A DNA stretch of 52,228 bases from Runella sp. Its GTDB lineage: Bacteria > Bacteroidota > Bacteroidia > Cytophagales > Spirosomataceae. A program made the position numbers and the translations under genes. Each line of letters opens with the position of its first letter. Within the stretch, counting starts at the first letter, position 1. Of the stretch, positions 28,018-37,205 are shown piece after piece. The stretch is from the NCBI RefSeq assembly GCF_027484545.1, contig NZ_JAIXST010000338.1, positions 1-52,228 on the forward strand, read 5' to 3'. The notes below the pieces were generated by a model. That model had not been told where the DNA came from and searched no databases. It saw only the letters and a program-made list of their open reading frames with translations.

Positions 28018-28628
28018 TGTGTAGTAAATTGGATTGAAGAAAGTTCTTTACTTCTTTGCCAAACCGCTATGCCCAATGCTATCCACGGAATACCCCAAAG
28101 CCCAATGACAGGAGCAGGTCTTGCACCAGTTAGAATAACTAACGGAAACATAAAAAGAAAAGGAAAACAACCTGCAATTAAAGGAATATAGCGTTTCCAG
28201 CCACTCCAAATTTTGGTTTTCAAGCTGGCAATTCCTACGAGTATCATGCCTAATCCACTCAAAAATGCTCCTAATGGGGCAAATGGCAAGGGCATCCAAC
28301 CACCTAAAAAATAAGATACTGCACCTGCCATTGATACAAAAAGAAAATTTCGTTTTGTGCCAAAGCCCGTTGGTTCGCCTACTTTCCAAAGTGAGTAAGC
28401 CCCAATAAACAGAAAAATGGTGGAAATAGTTAGCACCCAGAATTTTAGAGTTAATGGCAGTTTATCATCAATCAAATAGAGAAAAGGAAGTATCGTCTTC
28501 CCTTTTAAAGGCTCATCAACGGCATTTAAAAACCAAAAAGGAATGCCAAAATATATAAACCCTACGCCCATGCCCATGAAGCCGACCGCTGCTCGCTGCA
28601 TATACTGAATTTTTGTTTCGTTTGTCAT
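28014..28628 (-). CDS. Polytopic membrane protein of unknown function
   Basis: This 204-residue protein has about six hydrophobic segments and few charged residues outside the loops (GEPTGFGTKRN, KTKIWSGWKR). It overlaps the following DUF1772-like gene by 4 bp and starts 7 bp after the restored stop of the broken paralog upstream, so three small membrane-protein genes form one unit. I do not recognise its family. Confidence 0.75.
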   Translation of the reverse strand: MTNETKIQYMQRAAVGFMGMGVGFIYFGIPFWFLNAVDEPLKGKTILPFLYLIDDKLPLTLKFWVLTISTIFLFIGAYSLWKVGEPTGFGTKRNFLFVSMAGAVSYFLGGWMPLPFAPLGAFLSGLGMILVGIASLKTKIWSGWKRYIPLIAGCFPFLFMFPLVILTGARPAPVIGLWGIPWIALGIAVWQRSKELSSIQFTTQ

Positions 28629-28635
28629 TTTGTGT

Positions 28636-29151
28636 TTATAATTTAGATTTGTTGATTCGGGTCAAGAAAAAGGGTGTAAGGCAAAGAGAAAGGAAACTGA
28701 TAGTGCTATGAATAAATCGTTCATCAAAATTTGCAATTGCCTTCTTTTGAAATTCAGCCAGTTGTTTGGTTTACTGTTCGGTTATGGTCTGCAAATCCAA
28801 TTCGTTGATAAATGCGTTGATGGGCAATTGTTCGCGAAACGTAAAATTTATGTCAAGGGCAAAAGCAGCAAAAGCCAAGACTAGAAAAAGGAAGGTCAAA
28901 CTTTTCCAGTTTTTCACGAACAATAAAATCGTTATGGCAAATAGTATCATCATGGCAGGACCCATAATAGCCATTCGAGTGTGCATAAAAGTCCCATCCA
29001 CTATTTTCCAATATCTGGCATATTCAATGGGTGTGAGCTGTGTTTCGACAGGGCAAATTTTGTGGTTGAAAAGCATGCCTGCGTAAAAACCAACAAGTAC
29101 CAGAATCAAGTAAAGGAATAGTTTTTGAACAGTTTTGAAGATTACTATCAT
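28636..29151 (-). pseudogene. DUF1772-like membrane protein gene broken by an in-frame TAA
   Basis: From ATG 29151 the frame encodes a paralog of the 178-residue protein at 27481 (shared LYLILVLVGFYAG, WKIVDG, PINAFINELDLQ segments). It stops at TAA 28773-28771 after 126 residues. The same frame continues for 44 codons (TKQLAEFQKKAIANFDERF, then a hydrophobic stretch) to TAA 28638-28636, and that tail aligns with the C-terminal third of the paralog. A nonsense mutation, or a sequencing error, is the simplest reading. The fourth TM segment would be lost. The restored end lies 7 bp from the next gene's start, as expected for an operon. Confidence 0.82.
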
Positions 29152-29219
29152 TTTTGCGATTATTTTTTGCAAAAATGAGGAGAAGTTACGGGCGAAGCAT
29201 AGTAAAAAAACGACATGAT

Positions 29220-30011
29220 TTAGTAAATAATCGCATTTTCAAAATCAAAATGGGTCGGAACGAGCCCTGTAAACATTTTAAAATCTCGAAGCAAGTGATT
29301 TTGGTCAAAATAGCCACAATCGTAGGCAATTTTCAGCCAACTGTCTTTGGTATTTTGGTTTCTCATTTTCATAATTTGGTTGAAACGAATAATTCTGCTG
29401 AACAATTTTGGTGTTACACCTGTGCGTTCCAGAAATTTTCGTTCAAATTGTCTGCCGCTTAAACAAGCCTCATCTGCTAACTTATCTAAGGAAAAACCGC
29501 CAATTTGCTTACCCATTTGTTGCATAACTGAGTCAATTGGCAATTTATCAAATCTGTAATTAACGACTTTCTTCAATAAAAATAGCTCAGAAAACTTAAC
29601 CATTTCCTCAAAACTTTTGGCGTTGAGTATCTGCTCTCTTAATTCTTTGATGGGGCTACCCAAAACCAACGTAGATTCAACCCAACTATTCTCAAATACG
29701 GTCATTGGAATGCCGAATAAGCGATAAAAGCCACCTGTCTGAAAGATGATTTTAAACATCAAATAGTTGTTAGGTACCATCATATCTATGCGGCTGATCG
29801 ATTGCCCAATGATAATATTATCAGGCGGGGATTGAACAACTGTCCCCTCTTTTGATAAGGCAATGGGAGGGCTTTTTGGGTAGAAATAAATTGCCTGCTC
29901 GGGCGTAGGTGTATTCGAGCGTGGTACAGGATTTGAATGAGATACATACAAATACCAATATGCTTTTACAAAAGGCCGCAAGGCCGGATGTGGCGGTAAA
30001 ATTTGAACCAT
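29220..30011 (-). CDS. AraC-family transcriptional regulator (third paralog)
   Basis: This 263-residue regulator has an N-terminal sensor region (ILPPHPALRPFVKAYWYLYV, GGFYRLFGIPMTVFENSWVES) and a C-terminal AraC domain (SLDKLADEACLSGRQFERKF, SWLKIAYDCGYFDQNHLLRDF). It is related to those at 21776 and 26560. It heads a minus-strand run of small membrane proteins (28636, 28014, 27481) and is their probable regulator. Confidence 0.93.
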   Translation of the reverse strand: MVQILPPHPALRPFVKAYWYLYVSHSNPVPRSNTPTPEQAIYFYPKSPPIALSKEGTVVQSPPDNIIIGQSISRIDMMVPNNYLMFKIIFQTGGFYRLFGIPMTVFENSWVESTLVLGSPIKELREQILNAKSFEEMVKFSELFLLKKVVNYRFDKLPIDSVMQQMGKQIGGFSLDKLADEACLSGRQFERKFLERTGVTPKLFSRIIRFNQIMKMRNQNTKDSWLKIAYDCGYFDQNHLLRDFKMFTGLVPTHFDFENAIIY

Positions 30012-30104
30012 GGTAAGGCGGGGTCTATTTTTTAAAAATAGACCAAAAGCCCCTGATTTTCAAAAGAAAGGCAATTAATTGATTAAACGGTAACCGATGC
30101 TATA

Positions 30105-30902
30105 CTACACCGCCGTAAAACTGATTCCTGCGGCTTCATCGGCCAACTGACGGGCATTTTCTTTGCCCAAGTAGTTGTCAATTAAATAATGAGCTATGTA
30201 CAAAACCGGAGTTGTTAATAAAGCGATGCACCCTTTATAAATGTAATTGATGCTACCGACTTGCACGATTTGCGTCACCGACCAATTGCCGAATAAATAG
30301 AAGGCAATAAAAATGACGACGAAGCTATCCACCAATTGCGAAAACAGCGTGGAGCCCGTGGCTCGCAACCAAATGTATTTACTTCCCGTACGACGGCGCA
30401 GCCAGGAAAAAACAGTCACGTCCAATAACTGTCCAATCAAAAACGCGACAATGGAGCCAATCATGATACCCAAACCTTGTCGAAATATGGCATTAAATGC
30501 GCCGTCTATATTCATGGTATTACCAAGGCTGTCTTTGCTGTTTACTTCCAACCAAAATTGCGCAGGAGGCAGCGAAGTGGTTGAGTAAATCACGATGTAC
30601 ATGTAGGCAATAAACCCCGCCGTCAGGTACGAAATACGACGAACGCCTTTTTTGCCAAAATATTCGTTGATGATGTCGGAAGTAATAAAAACAATGGGCC
30701 AATTGACCACCCCCGCCGACATATTGAAATCCAGTTTTGTGCCAAATAAAGGCAATTGAGCCGGGGCAACTCCCAGAAGGGCTTCGACCGAGAAAATTTT
30801 CACTCCAATGATTTCGGCAATGAGCGCGTTGGTCAAAAAAAGACCGCACAAAAACAAAAACAAGAATTGTTTTTTCTGTTCAAAGGTAGCAGTAGAAGAC
30901 AT
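30105..30902 (-). CDS. yhhQ: Queuosine precursor transporter (YhhQ family)
   Basis: This 265-residue inner-membrane protein with about six TM segments imports 7-cyano- or 7-aminomethyl-7-deazaguanine for tRNA queuosine synthesis in characterised relatives. Diagnostic segments are FITSDIINEYFGKKGVRRISY, VTVFSWLRRRTGSKYIWLRA and GSTLFSQLVDSFVVIFIAF, the last holding the charged motif typical of the family. It is longer at the N-terminus than E. coli YhhQ, common in Bacteroidota. No queuosine biosynthesis gene is in the window. Confidence 0.93.
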   Translation of the reverse strand: MSSTATFEQKKQFLFLFLCGLFLTNALIAEIIGVKIFSVEALLGVAPAQLPLFGTKLDFNMSAGVVNWPIVFITSDIINEYFGKKGVRRISYLTAGFIAYMYIVIYSTTSLPPAQFWLEVNSKDSLGNTMNIDGAFNAIFRQGLGIMIGSIVAFLIGQLLDVTVFSWLRRRTGSKYIWLRATGSTLFSQLVDSFVVIFIAFYLFGNWSVTQIVQVGSINYIYKGCIALLTTPVLYIAHYLIDNYLGKENARQLADEAAGISFTAV

Positions 30903-30926
30903 AAAGTGGGTTGTATACGTTAATTT

Positions 30927-33020
30927 CTATCCGTTGAGGGTATTTAATTGCGTCCAAACATCATTTATGGTATGAACCGGCAAATTACAGGTTTTGTTAA
31001 AACATACGTAAATTGTTGTCAAATCATTCTTCGCAGTGCGTTCCTGCAACAGAGGTAAGTCAGACCTTGTCTGAGTTCCTACCACTATTTTATTAGGGAC
31101 AAAACGGGATTCCAGTTCTTTTCGGAGGGCATCAGCTTCTTTGCCCACGATGGCAATCTCAGCGGTCGGCTGCGTACGCAACGCGTACAAAGCCGCCCAA
31201 TTGGTCACCCATTGCACATCAGTCAAAAGCGCACGTTTCATCTTCAAAAGCATCCAATCGGCCAGTTTTACGTAGTCTCCATGGTCAAAAATAGTGCCCA
31301 GCCAATACAGATTTTGCGCCATAAGTGAGTTGGAAGCAGGAATCACATTATCAAACACCTCTTTTTTTCGAGCAATCAAGTCTTCGGCATTACTATCTGT
31401 AAAGTAAAACAGTTCATCTTCAGCATCGTAAAAATTTTCCACCACGTAGGCGGTCAATTTTAAGGCTTCGTCCAGCCATTCTTCTTGAAAAGTAGCTTGA
31501 TACAACCCAATGTAGGCATCCACTACGGTCGCATAGTCTTCCAAAAAGCCCACAATCGTTGCTTTGCCGTTTTTATAATTGTGCCAAAGCTGTTGGTTAG
31601 ACGTCATTTTCTCTTTCAGAAAACGGGCATTATTCAACGCCAGCGTTTTGAATTTTTCTTCTCCAAAAGCACGGTAAGCGTCCGTTAAGCCTTTCAGCAT
31701 CAATCCATTCCATGAAGCCAGTATTTTATCATCCAATCCCGGACGTATTCTGCTTTCGCGGGCGATGAAGAGTTTTTGGAGGGCATTTTTATATTGAATC
31801 CCTCCCCAACCCTCCGTGCGACGGTCCGACCCTATAAGGGAGGGGGACAAAGTAACTCCCTTCCCCTCAGAGGGTGAAGGGTTGGACGGTATGCCGCGCG
31901 GGAAGAGGGTTACCAAATGCAAATGATTATACCCATGCTCCCAGTTTCCGGAGGCTCTGATATTATATAATTTAGAAAACCACTCAAAATCGTCCCCCAA
32001 TATTAACTTCAATTCTGACTGTGTCCAAATATAGAATTTCCCTTCTACGCCCTCACTGTCAGCGTCTAAAGCAGAATAAAAGCCTCCTTCGGCACTTGCC
32101 ATTTCGCGTTCGAGCCAATCAATCGTTTCGTATACGCGGCTTTTGTAGAGTTCGTTTTTTGTCAGGGTGTAAGCTTCCGAATAAATACTCAACAATTGCC
32201 CGTTGTCGTACAGCATTTTCTCAAAGTGAGGAATAAACCACTCGTCATCTACCGAATAGCGCGCCCAACCACCCCCTACGTGGTCGTAAATTCCGCCTAA
32301 TGCAATCCGATTTAAGCTTAGTTCGATATGGCGTAACGCTTCGGGGTTTTGAGTAAGGGCATAATAGCGCAGTAAAAACTTATAAATCGAAGGCATCGGA
32401 AACTTGGGGGCTCGGTCCATCCCTCCTTTTTCCGTATCGAAATGTTGTTTCATTTTTTCAAACATTTCGTGCAAATCATCTATCGAAGGAACGGCTTCTC
32501 CTCTCTCCTGTCCCGGATACAAATCGTATTTTTCGGATTCTTTGATGAGCATATTGCTCGTAAATCCTTCCGCTGATTTTACAAGATCATCGTGATGATT
32601 TTCAAACGCATTTTTGACACTACGCAACAGTTGAACCCAATTTTGAGCCGGCAAATAGGTGACCCCATAAAAAGGCTTGGCATCGGGCATCAAAAAAACA
32701 TTCAGCGGCCAACCGCCGCGCGTACCCATTGCCTGCAAAGAGTCCATATAAATTGCATCCACGTCGGGACGCTCTTCTCTATCCACTTTGATGCACACAA
32801 AATCGGCATTCATCACCTCCGCAACTTGCTCTTTTTCAAAGCTTTCACGCTCCATGACGTGGCACCAATGGCACGCCGAATAGCCGATACTGACCAAAAT
32901 AGGCTTGTTTTCGGTACGGGCTTTGGTCAAAGCCTCTTCCCCCCACGGATACCAATCCACGGGATTATGAGCGTGTTGCTGTAAGTAAGGTGATGTTTCG
33001 TGTATGAGGCGATTGGGCAT
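30927..33020 (-). CDS. Thioredoxin-like DUF255 protein (YyaL / SPATA20 family) with inserted palindrome
   Basis: This 697-residue cytoplasmic protein has an N-terminal DUF255 thioredoxin-like domain ([29 protein letters not shown] with C50/C53) followed by a large alpha/alpha-barrel, N-acylglucosamine-epimerase-like part ([29 protein letters not shown]). ATG 33020 is chosen over TTG 33029. Residues about 371-408 ([14 protein letters not shown] and [10 protein letters not shown]) are encoded by a GC-rich palindromic repeat and are not part of the usual domain. It replaces or enlarges a surface loop while keeping the frame. Biochemical role of the family is poorly defined. Confidence 0.94.
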   Translation of the reverse strand: MPNRLIHETSPYLQQHAHNPVDWYPWGEEALTKARTENKPILVSIGYSACHWCHVMERESFEKEQVAEVMNADFVCIKVDREERPDVDAIYMDSLQAMGTRGGWPLNVFLMPDAKPFYGVTYLPAQNWVQLLRSVKNAFENHHDDLVKSAEGFTSNMLIKESEKYDLYPGQERGEAVPSIDDLHEMFEKMKQHFDTEKGGMDRAPKFPMPSIYKFLLRYYALTQNPEALRHIELSLNRIALGGIYDHVGGGWARYSVDDEWFIPHFEKMLYDNGQLLSIYSEAYTLTKNELYKSRVYETIDWLEREMASAEGGFYSALDADSEGVEGKFYIWTQSELKLILGDDFEWFSKLYNIRASGNWEHGYNHLHLVTLFPRGIPSNPSPSEGKGVTLSPSLIGSDRRTEGWGGIQYKNALQKLFIARESRIRPGLDDKILASWNGLMLKGLTDAYRAFGEEKFKTLALNNARFLKEKMTSNQQLWHNYKNGKATIVGFLEDYATVVDAYIGLYQATFQEEWLDEALKLTAYVVENFYDAEDELFYFTDSNAEDLIARKKEVFDNVIPASNSLMAQNLYWLGTIFDHGDYVKLADWMLLKMKRALLTDVQWVTNWAALYALRTQPTAEIAIVGKEADALRKELESRFVPNKIVVGTQTRSDLPLLQERTAKNDLTTIYVCFNKTCNLPVHTINDVWTQLNTLNG
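31814..31829 (-). repeat. 16-bp GC-rich element
   Basis: CCGTGCGACGGTCCGA on the plus strand. Removing it rebuilds the perfect inverted repeat CCCTCCCT-ATA-AGGGAGGG. On the minus strand it has a CCGT-CGC-ACGG mini-stem, a compensated variant of the usual CCGC/GCGG stem. Exact phase is ambiguous by up to 2 bases. Confidence 0.7.
31886..31901 (+). repeat. Probable 16-bp GC-rich element (divergent)
   Basis: ACGGTATGCCGCGCGG begins ACGGT and has the family's composition, but lacks the N4 loop. Removal gives GGGTTGGGAAGAGGG, in keeping with the surrounding repeat. The weakest of the thirteen copies. Confidence 0.5.
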
Positions 33021-33052
33021 GGCTAACAATGGGTGAATGGTAAGATACTTAG

Positions 33053-33964
33053 TTAATATTCAATTTCGGCTGCCATCAAAAAATTGACATTTTTATACCG
33101 GTCTTCAAATTCAGGTTTAACTGCTTTAAATTCGTCTAAGCGAACCCATTTATCTTTAAAACTTTGCCAAGAATAACACCCTTCCAATTCTTTATTGCTT
33201 CCAATACTCATCGTAATCGTGTGCGTTTCTTTCTTAGTTTTTCCATCAGCATATTTTACTGAAACAGTCTCTTTTTTATAAGCATATACATCAGTAGGTA
33301 ACAATTGAAATCCAACAAAGAAACCATTTTCAGGAAGTTGCAAGTCATATTGGCTTACATCTACCTCAAACCACTTGCGTTTGTCAGATTGTACTACTAC
33401 TACTTCGGGAAGCAATTCTCGCCCGGGAGCGCCGGAAGCAATTACTTCATATAATTTCACTCGAAAAGGGACGCGATGTCCACCATCAAATCCAAGCACA
33501 AAATTATCAATGTAATAACGCACTTTTTTAATTTTACCTACTTGTTTATCAGGGTTTTGAATCTGAAAAGCGGCCTGCATCCCGGGCGCAAAACTCCATC
33601 CCATTTTACTGCCTTTTTGCCCACCCCACCATTCGCGTTTTAAGGCATTTTTGACCTTTACTTCCGCTAATTGAAGTGCCACTGCCTGCAACTGTACCTC
33701 GGATTTACTTTTAAGTTGCGCAGCTGAAAATTTTGCACTTCGATAACTCAAACAAAGAAAACTGACGGAATCACTTTCGTTCAAATCAATTTCAATAACG
33801 CCATTTTCATCTGCATTGTAAATCTTGAGGGTAGGAGAAACTACCACCGTTGCAAAAGAGACAGGCTCTTTACCTGATTTTATTTGCCCTTTCCACTGAA
33901 AACTTTGTTGGGCACTAACACTCAATGAAGCCGACCAGAAATAGATTAAAATTCTGTAATACAT
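33053..33964 (-). CDS. Exported protein with carboxypeptidase-like regulatory domain
   Basis: This 303-residue protein has a probable signal peptide ([19 protein letters not shown]). An N-terminal CarboxypepD_reg-like beta-sandwich of about 75 residues ([25 protein letters not shown]) is of the kind usually found at the start of TonB-dependent receptors or in surface proteins. The remainder ([47 protein letters not shown]) is beta-rich and resembles a jelly-roll. I cannot assign a function. It lies 33 bp upstream of the DUF255 gene on the same strand. Confidence 0.75.
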   Translation of the reverse strand: MYYRILIYFWSASLSVSAQQSFQWKGQIKSGKEPVSFATVVVSPTLKIYNADENGVIEIDLNESDSVSFLCLSYRSAKFSAAQLKSKSEVQLQAVALQLAEVKVKNALKREWWGGQKGSKMGWSFAPGMQAAFQIQNPDKQVGKIKKVRYYIDNFVLGFDGGHRVPFRVKLYEVIASGAPGRELLPEVVVVQSDKRKWFEVDVSQYDLQLPENGFFVGFQLLPTDVYAYKKETVSVKYADGKTKKETHTITMSIGSNKELEGCYSWQSFKDKWVRLDEFKAVKPEFEDRYKNVNFLMAAEIEY

Positions 33965-33988
33965 TCGAATAGGTAAAAAATGAGAATA

Positions 33989-34486
33989 TCACAATTTCTT
34001 CTCCATAATAAAATCTTCCATCAGAAAACCGTCACCGATGTCAATATCCTCATTACCAACTACTTTGAAGCCTACTTTTTCGTAAAATCCAACGGCTTTG
34101 TTGTAACGGTTGACGTTAAGCAAAAGTGACTCATTCCTATTTTCGACGGCTATTTCACCCACCCGATTGATAAGTGCCGCTCCTACTCCCTTTCCCTGAC
34201 TGGCAGGAAGCAAATAGATTTTATGAATTTTAGTTTTTGGCAAACCATTGTAATTCAGCTCATAAGAAGCGTAGCCCAAGTAACCGCTTTCGTCTTTAGC
34301 AATCAAGAAAACGTGTCCTTTTTCCTGAATTTGGCTCGTCAACGAAGGGATGCTGTACATCCAATCCAACATGTAATTGATTTGTTTTTCGGAGAGAATT
34401 TCCCAAAAAGTAATTGGCCAAGTTTCGTGAGCGATACGATTGATTTCGGGCAAATGGGCTTCCTCGGCAATACTAATCTCTACCAT
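33989..34486 (-). CDS. GNAT-family N-acetyltransferase
   Basis: This 165-residue protein with the GNAT acetyl-CoA fold shows motif A (IHKIYLLPASQGKGVGAALINRV, including the Q-x-x-G-x-G/A pyrophosphate loop), followed by NESLLLNVNRYNKAVGFYEKVGFKVVG, the usual C-terminal signature. The N-terminal part (HETWPITFWEILSEKQINYML) matches the subgroup often annotated as PaiA-like or ribosomal/polyamine acetyltransferases. The acceptor is unknown. Confidence 0.93.
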   Translation of the reverse strand: MVEISIAEEAHLPEINRIAHETWPITFWEILSEKQINYMLDWMYSIPSLTSQIQEKGHVFLIAKDESGYLGYASYELNYNGLPKTKIHKIYLLPASQGKGVGAALINRVGEIAVENRNESLLLNVNRYNKAVGFYEKVGFKVVGNEDIDIGDGFLMEDFIMEKKL

Positions 34487-34575
34487 TGTAAGTCGTAAGG
34501 GTTTTCTTTAAAACAGATTTTACCCTCCAAAGTTCCGATATAAAGTTGTCTACTTAGTAAAGTGCAAAGGTTAAA

Positions 34576-34591
34576 CGGGGCCGCCTGTGCG
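34576..34591 (+). repeat. 16-bp GC-rich element
   Basis: CGGGGCCGCCTGTGCG followed by G, form N5-CCGC-N4-GCG(G). It differs by one base from the copies at 51334 and 51629 (read on the minus strand). It lies in the AT-rich spacer between the GNAT gene and the sugar dehydrogenase gene. Confidence 0.8.
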
Positions 34592-34664
34592 GGTTAGTGT
34601 GTAAAGAAATTTCACCTTCATTATCAACTCATTGCAATTTATTATAGCAAGCTATTTTTCCATG

Positions 34665-35858
34665 CTACTTAAACTCCAATTGCTGAATTTTTCCCGTTTG
34701 GTAATTGAGCAAGTAAAGCTCACCCGCTTCATCTTCACCGAACGATGACAAAGAACCCACCAAACGCGTCAATAATGTATTAGTGGCCTGCTTCGAGGCT
34801 TCGTCATACTTTAGCGCCCAAACATTGCCGCTGACGTAATCACCATAAATGTACTGCCCCTTGATAGCCGAAAGGCGGGTGCCGTTGTACACATAACCGC
34901 CCGTAATCGAACGCCCTTCCGAAGTACCGTAGTCAAATACCGGCTCCACAAAACCCGTTCGATTACAGTTATTGTTGGGGCTATAACATACCTTGCCTTC
35001 GGCTACGCGCCACCCATAATTACCCCCTTTTTCCAAAATATCTACTTCTTCCCGCGCATTCTGGCCCACGTCGGCTATCCAAAACTTGCCCGTCGAACGG
35101 TCTTCGGTCACTTTCCAAGGATTACGAAGGCCGTAGGCATAAATTTCGGGGCGGGCATTGGCAGTTGTTTTAAAGGGATTATCGGGGGGAATGGCGTAAT
35201 TAAGGCCATTTGCTTTTGAATTAACATCAATCCGAAGCATTTTCCCCAACAAACTTCCCAAATTTTGGGAGTAGTTTTGCGGATCGCCACTGGAGCCACC
35301 GTCGCCTGTTGCAATGTACAAAAAGCCATCTTTTCCAAACAAAATACTACCCCCGTTATGATTAGCATAAGGCTGGTTGAAAGTCAGCAAAATTTCTTCC
35401 GAAGCTGGGTAGCCAATGGTTTTATTGGATTGAAAACGAGAAATCACCGATTGCAATTGACCACTAAATTGCCGGGTATAGTTAACAAAAAACTGTCCGT
35501 TTGTACTAAAATTGGGATGAAAAGCAATGCCCAACAAGCCCGTTTCGCCGCCGGCCGACACCCGCGTGCTAATGTCCAGAAATGTCTCCGCTTGGGTAAC
35601 GGCTGCCTCATTACGGAAAACTTTTACGAGGCCGCGTTGTTCTAACACAAACAATCGGTTGCTGCCGTCGCCCGCCGGCTTGAGTTCGACAGGGCTATTG
35701 AAACTTAAATTAGAAAAAGCGGGGGTAAGCTGCCAAGTGGCATTGGGATTGATTGTGGTCGTAGGCGGCGAATCGGAAGATGAGTTCCCGCACGACACAA
35801 TCCCGCCAATTCCACTACTGACCAAAAGCACAAACAAAAACTGAAGGATAGTTTTCAT
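34665..35858 (-). CDS. PQQ-dependent sugar dehydrogenase-like lipoprotein
   Basis: This 397-residue protein belongs to the glucose/sorbosone dehydrogenase beta-propeller family. It has a lipoprotein signal (MKTILQFLFVLLVSSGIGGIVSC, C23), then blades with RLFVLEQRGLVKVF, FVNYTRQFSG, NHNGGSILFGKDGFLYIATGD and GLRNPWKVT, the GDGG and RNPW segments being typical of the PQQ/Ca-binding fold. Probably periplasmic or surface exposed. Enzymatic use of PQQ is not shown by sequence alone; many family members are uncharacterised. Confidence 0.93.
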   Translation of the reverse strand: MKTILQFLFVLLVSSGIGGIVSCGNSSSDSPPTTTINPNATWQLTPAFSNLSFNSPVELKPAGDGSNRLFVLEQRGLVKVFRNEAAVTQAETFLDISTRVSAGGETGLLGIAFHPNFSTNGQFFVNYTRQFSGQLQSVISRFQSNKTIGYPASEEILLTFNQPYANHNGGSILFGKDGFLYIATGDGGSSGDPQNYSQNLGSLLGKMLRIDVNSKANGLNYAIPPDNPFKTTANARPEIYAYGLRNPWKVTEDRSTGKFWIADVGQNAREEVDILEKGGNYGWRVAEGKVCYSPNNNCNRTGFVEPVFDYGTSEGRSITGGYVYNGTRLSAIKGQYIYGDYVSGNVWALKYDEASKQATNTLLTRLVGSLSSFGEDEAGELYLLNYQTGKIQQLEFK

Positions 35859-36022
35859 GGGTCTTAAATTTAATGTGTGAAGAAAGTAAATGAAGTAGGA
35901 AATCTTTTACTTAAAAATAGTATGCCACTGCTATAACGAAAATCTTGTTGATTTTTTACATTTTAGAACCATAATTCACCTCATTTGTTCAAATTGCACC
36001 CCAAATTTTGACCCAAATACAC

Positions 36023-37138
36023 ATGACAGATGCAGTGATTATCGGAGGAGGATTGGCGGGACTCGTCAGCAGCATTGAACTGGCGCGTCGGGGGTTTTCA
36101 GTCATCGTAATCGAGCGAAAGCACTATCCCTTCCACCGCGTTTGCGGAGAGTACGTCTCTAATGAAGTACGTCCTTATTTGGAAGGTTTAGGATTAAAAA
36201 TCAACGAGTTGGGTGTCAAAGAAATACAGCGCTTTTGCTTTACTTCACCTTCGGGTCGTGTCTTGGAAACTGATTTAGATTTGGGTGGTTTTGGCATAAG
36301 TCGTTACAAACTGGATTATGCACTGTACGAATTAGCCCAAAAAGTCGGGGTGAAGTTTGTGTTGGGGGAAACCGTAGAAAGTGTCGAGTTCGCAAGTGAA
36401 GAGTGTCGAATTAAAACAAGCAACAAACTTGATTTTTCAGCCAAAATCGTTTTGGGTTCCTTTGGCAAAAATTCCAAAATGGACAAAGCACTCGACCGCG
36501 ATTTTACCCATAAAAAATCGCCGTATGTAGGGGTTAAGTATCATATTCGTACCGATTTTCCACAAGATTTAATTGCTCTGCACAATTTCAAAGATGGCTA
36601 CTGCGGCATCTCAGCCATTGAAGAAGATAAATATTGCTTATGCTACCTTACCACGCGCGATAATGTCCGAAAACACGGCAGCATCTCCGAAATGGAAAAA
36701 AATGTTTTGTGGAAAAACCCTCACCTCCACCGTATTTTCAACAAGTCAGAGTTTTTGTACGAGCGTCCCGAAGTCATCAATGAGTTTTCATTTTCTCCCA
36801 AAAAGACAGTTGAAAACCATATCCTGATGGTGGGTGATGCCGCAGGGCTGATTACGCCTTTGTGCGGAAACGGCATGGCCATTGCTATTCACGGCGGGAA
36901 AATCGCCGCTGAATTAACTGCCGATTTTCTCCACCAAAAAATCAATCGTCAACAATTGGAAGATTCTTACCAACAACTCTGGAAAGATGAATTTTCCGTT
37001 CGTCTGTGGATTGGACGTACCGTACAGCGATTGTTTGGCGATGAGTGGCTCTCCGAATTGGCACTCAGCAGCTTTTCCTTAGCCAAACCCTTGTTGCGGT
37101 TTGTCATTAGCAAAACACATGGAAAAGTGATTACGTAA
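36023..37138 (+). CDS. FAD-dependent oxidoreductase, geranylgeranyl-reductase-like
   Basis: This 371-residue flavoprotein has an N-terminal FAD motif (AVIIGGGLAGLVSSIELARRG), followed by IERKHYPFHRVCGEYVS, the second FAD contact at the C-terminal half (HILMVGDAAGLITPLCGNGMAIA), and a basic amphipathic tail. ATG 36023 is preferred to TTG 36008 because the Rossmann motif begins directly after it. Relatives reduce isoprenoid chains or hydroxylate aromatics; the substrate here is unknown. It is divergent from the sugar dehydrogenase gene and precedes the ABC transporter genes. Confidence 0.93.
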   Translation: MTDAVIIGGGLAGLVSSIELARRGFSVIVIERKHYPFHRVCGEYVSNEVRPYLEGLGLKINELGVKEIQRFCFTSPSGRVLETDLDLGGFGISRYKLDYALYELAQKVGVKFVLGETVESVEFASEECRIKTSNKLDFSAKIVLGSFGKNSKMDKALDRDFTHKKSPYVGVKYHIRTDFPQDLIALHNFKDGYCGISAIEEDKYCLCYLTTRDNVRKHGSISEMEKNVLWKNPHLHRIFNKSEFLYERPEVINEFSFSPKKTVENHILMVGDAAGLITPLCGNGMAIAIHGGKIAAELTADFLHQKINRQQLEDSYQQLWKDEFSVRLWIGRTVQRLFGDEWLSELALSSFSLAKPLLRFVISKTHGKVIT

Positions 37139-37205
37139 CCATTCATCCAAATTTTAGTCTACAATAAAGGACATAGAAGTTTATTGCATTCAAAATCATA
37201 TTTCG

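Larger units (their letters stand above)
31797..31908. repeat. Palindromic dispersed repeat inserted in the DUF255 gene
   Basis: About 110 bp of C/G-run sequence, CCCTCCCCAACCCTCC at one end and a roughly complementary AGGGTGAAGGGTTGG at the other, lies inside an open reading frame and is translated. Two 16-bp elements sit within it (31814-31829 and 31886-31901). Taking out the first restores CCCTCCCT-ATA-AGGGAGGG, a perfect 8-bp inverted repeat. Confidence 0.8.
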
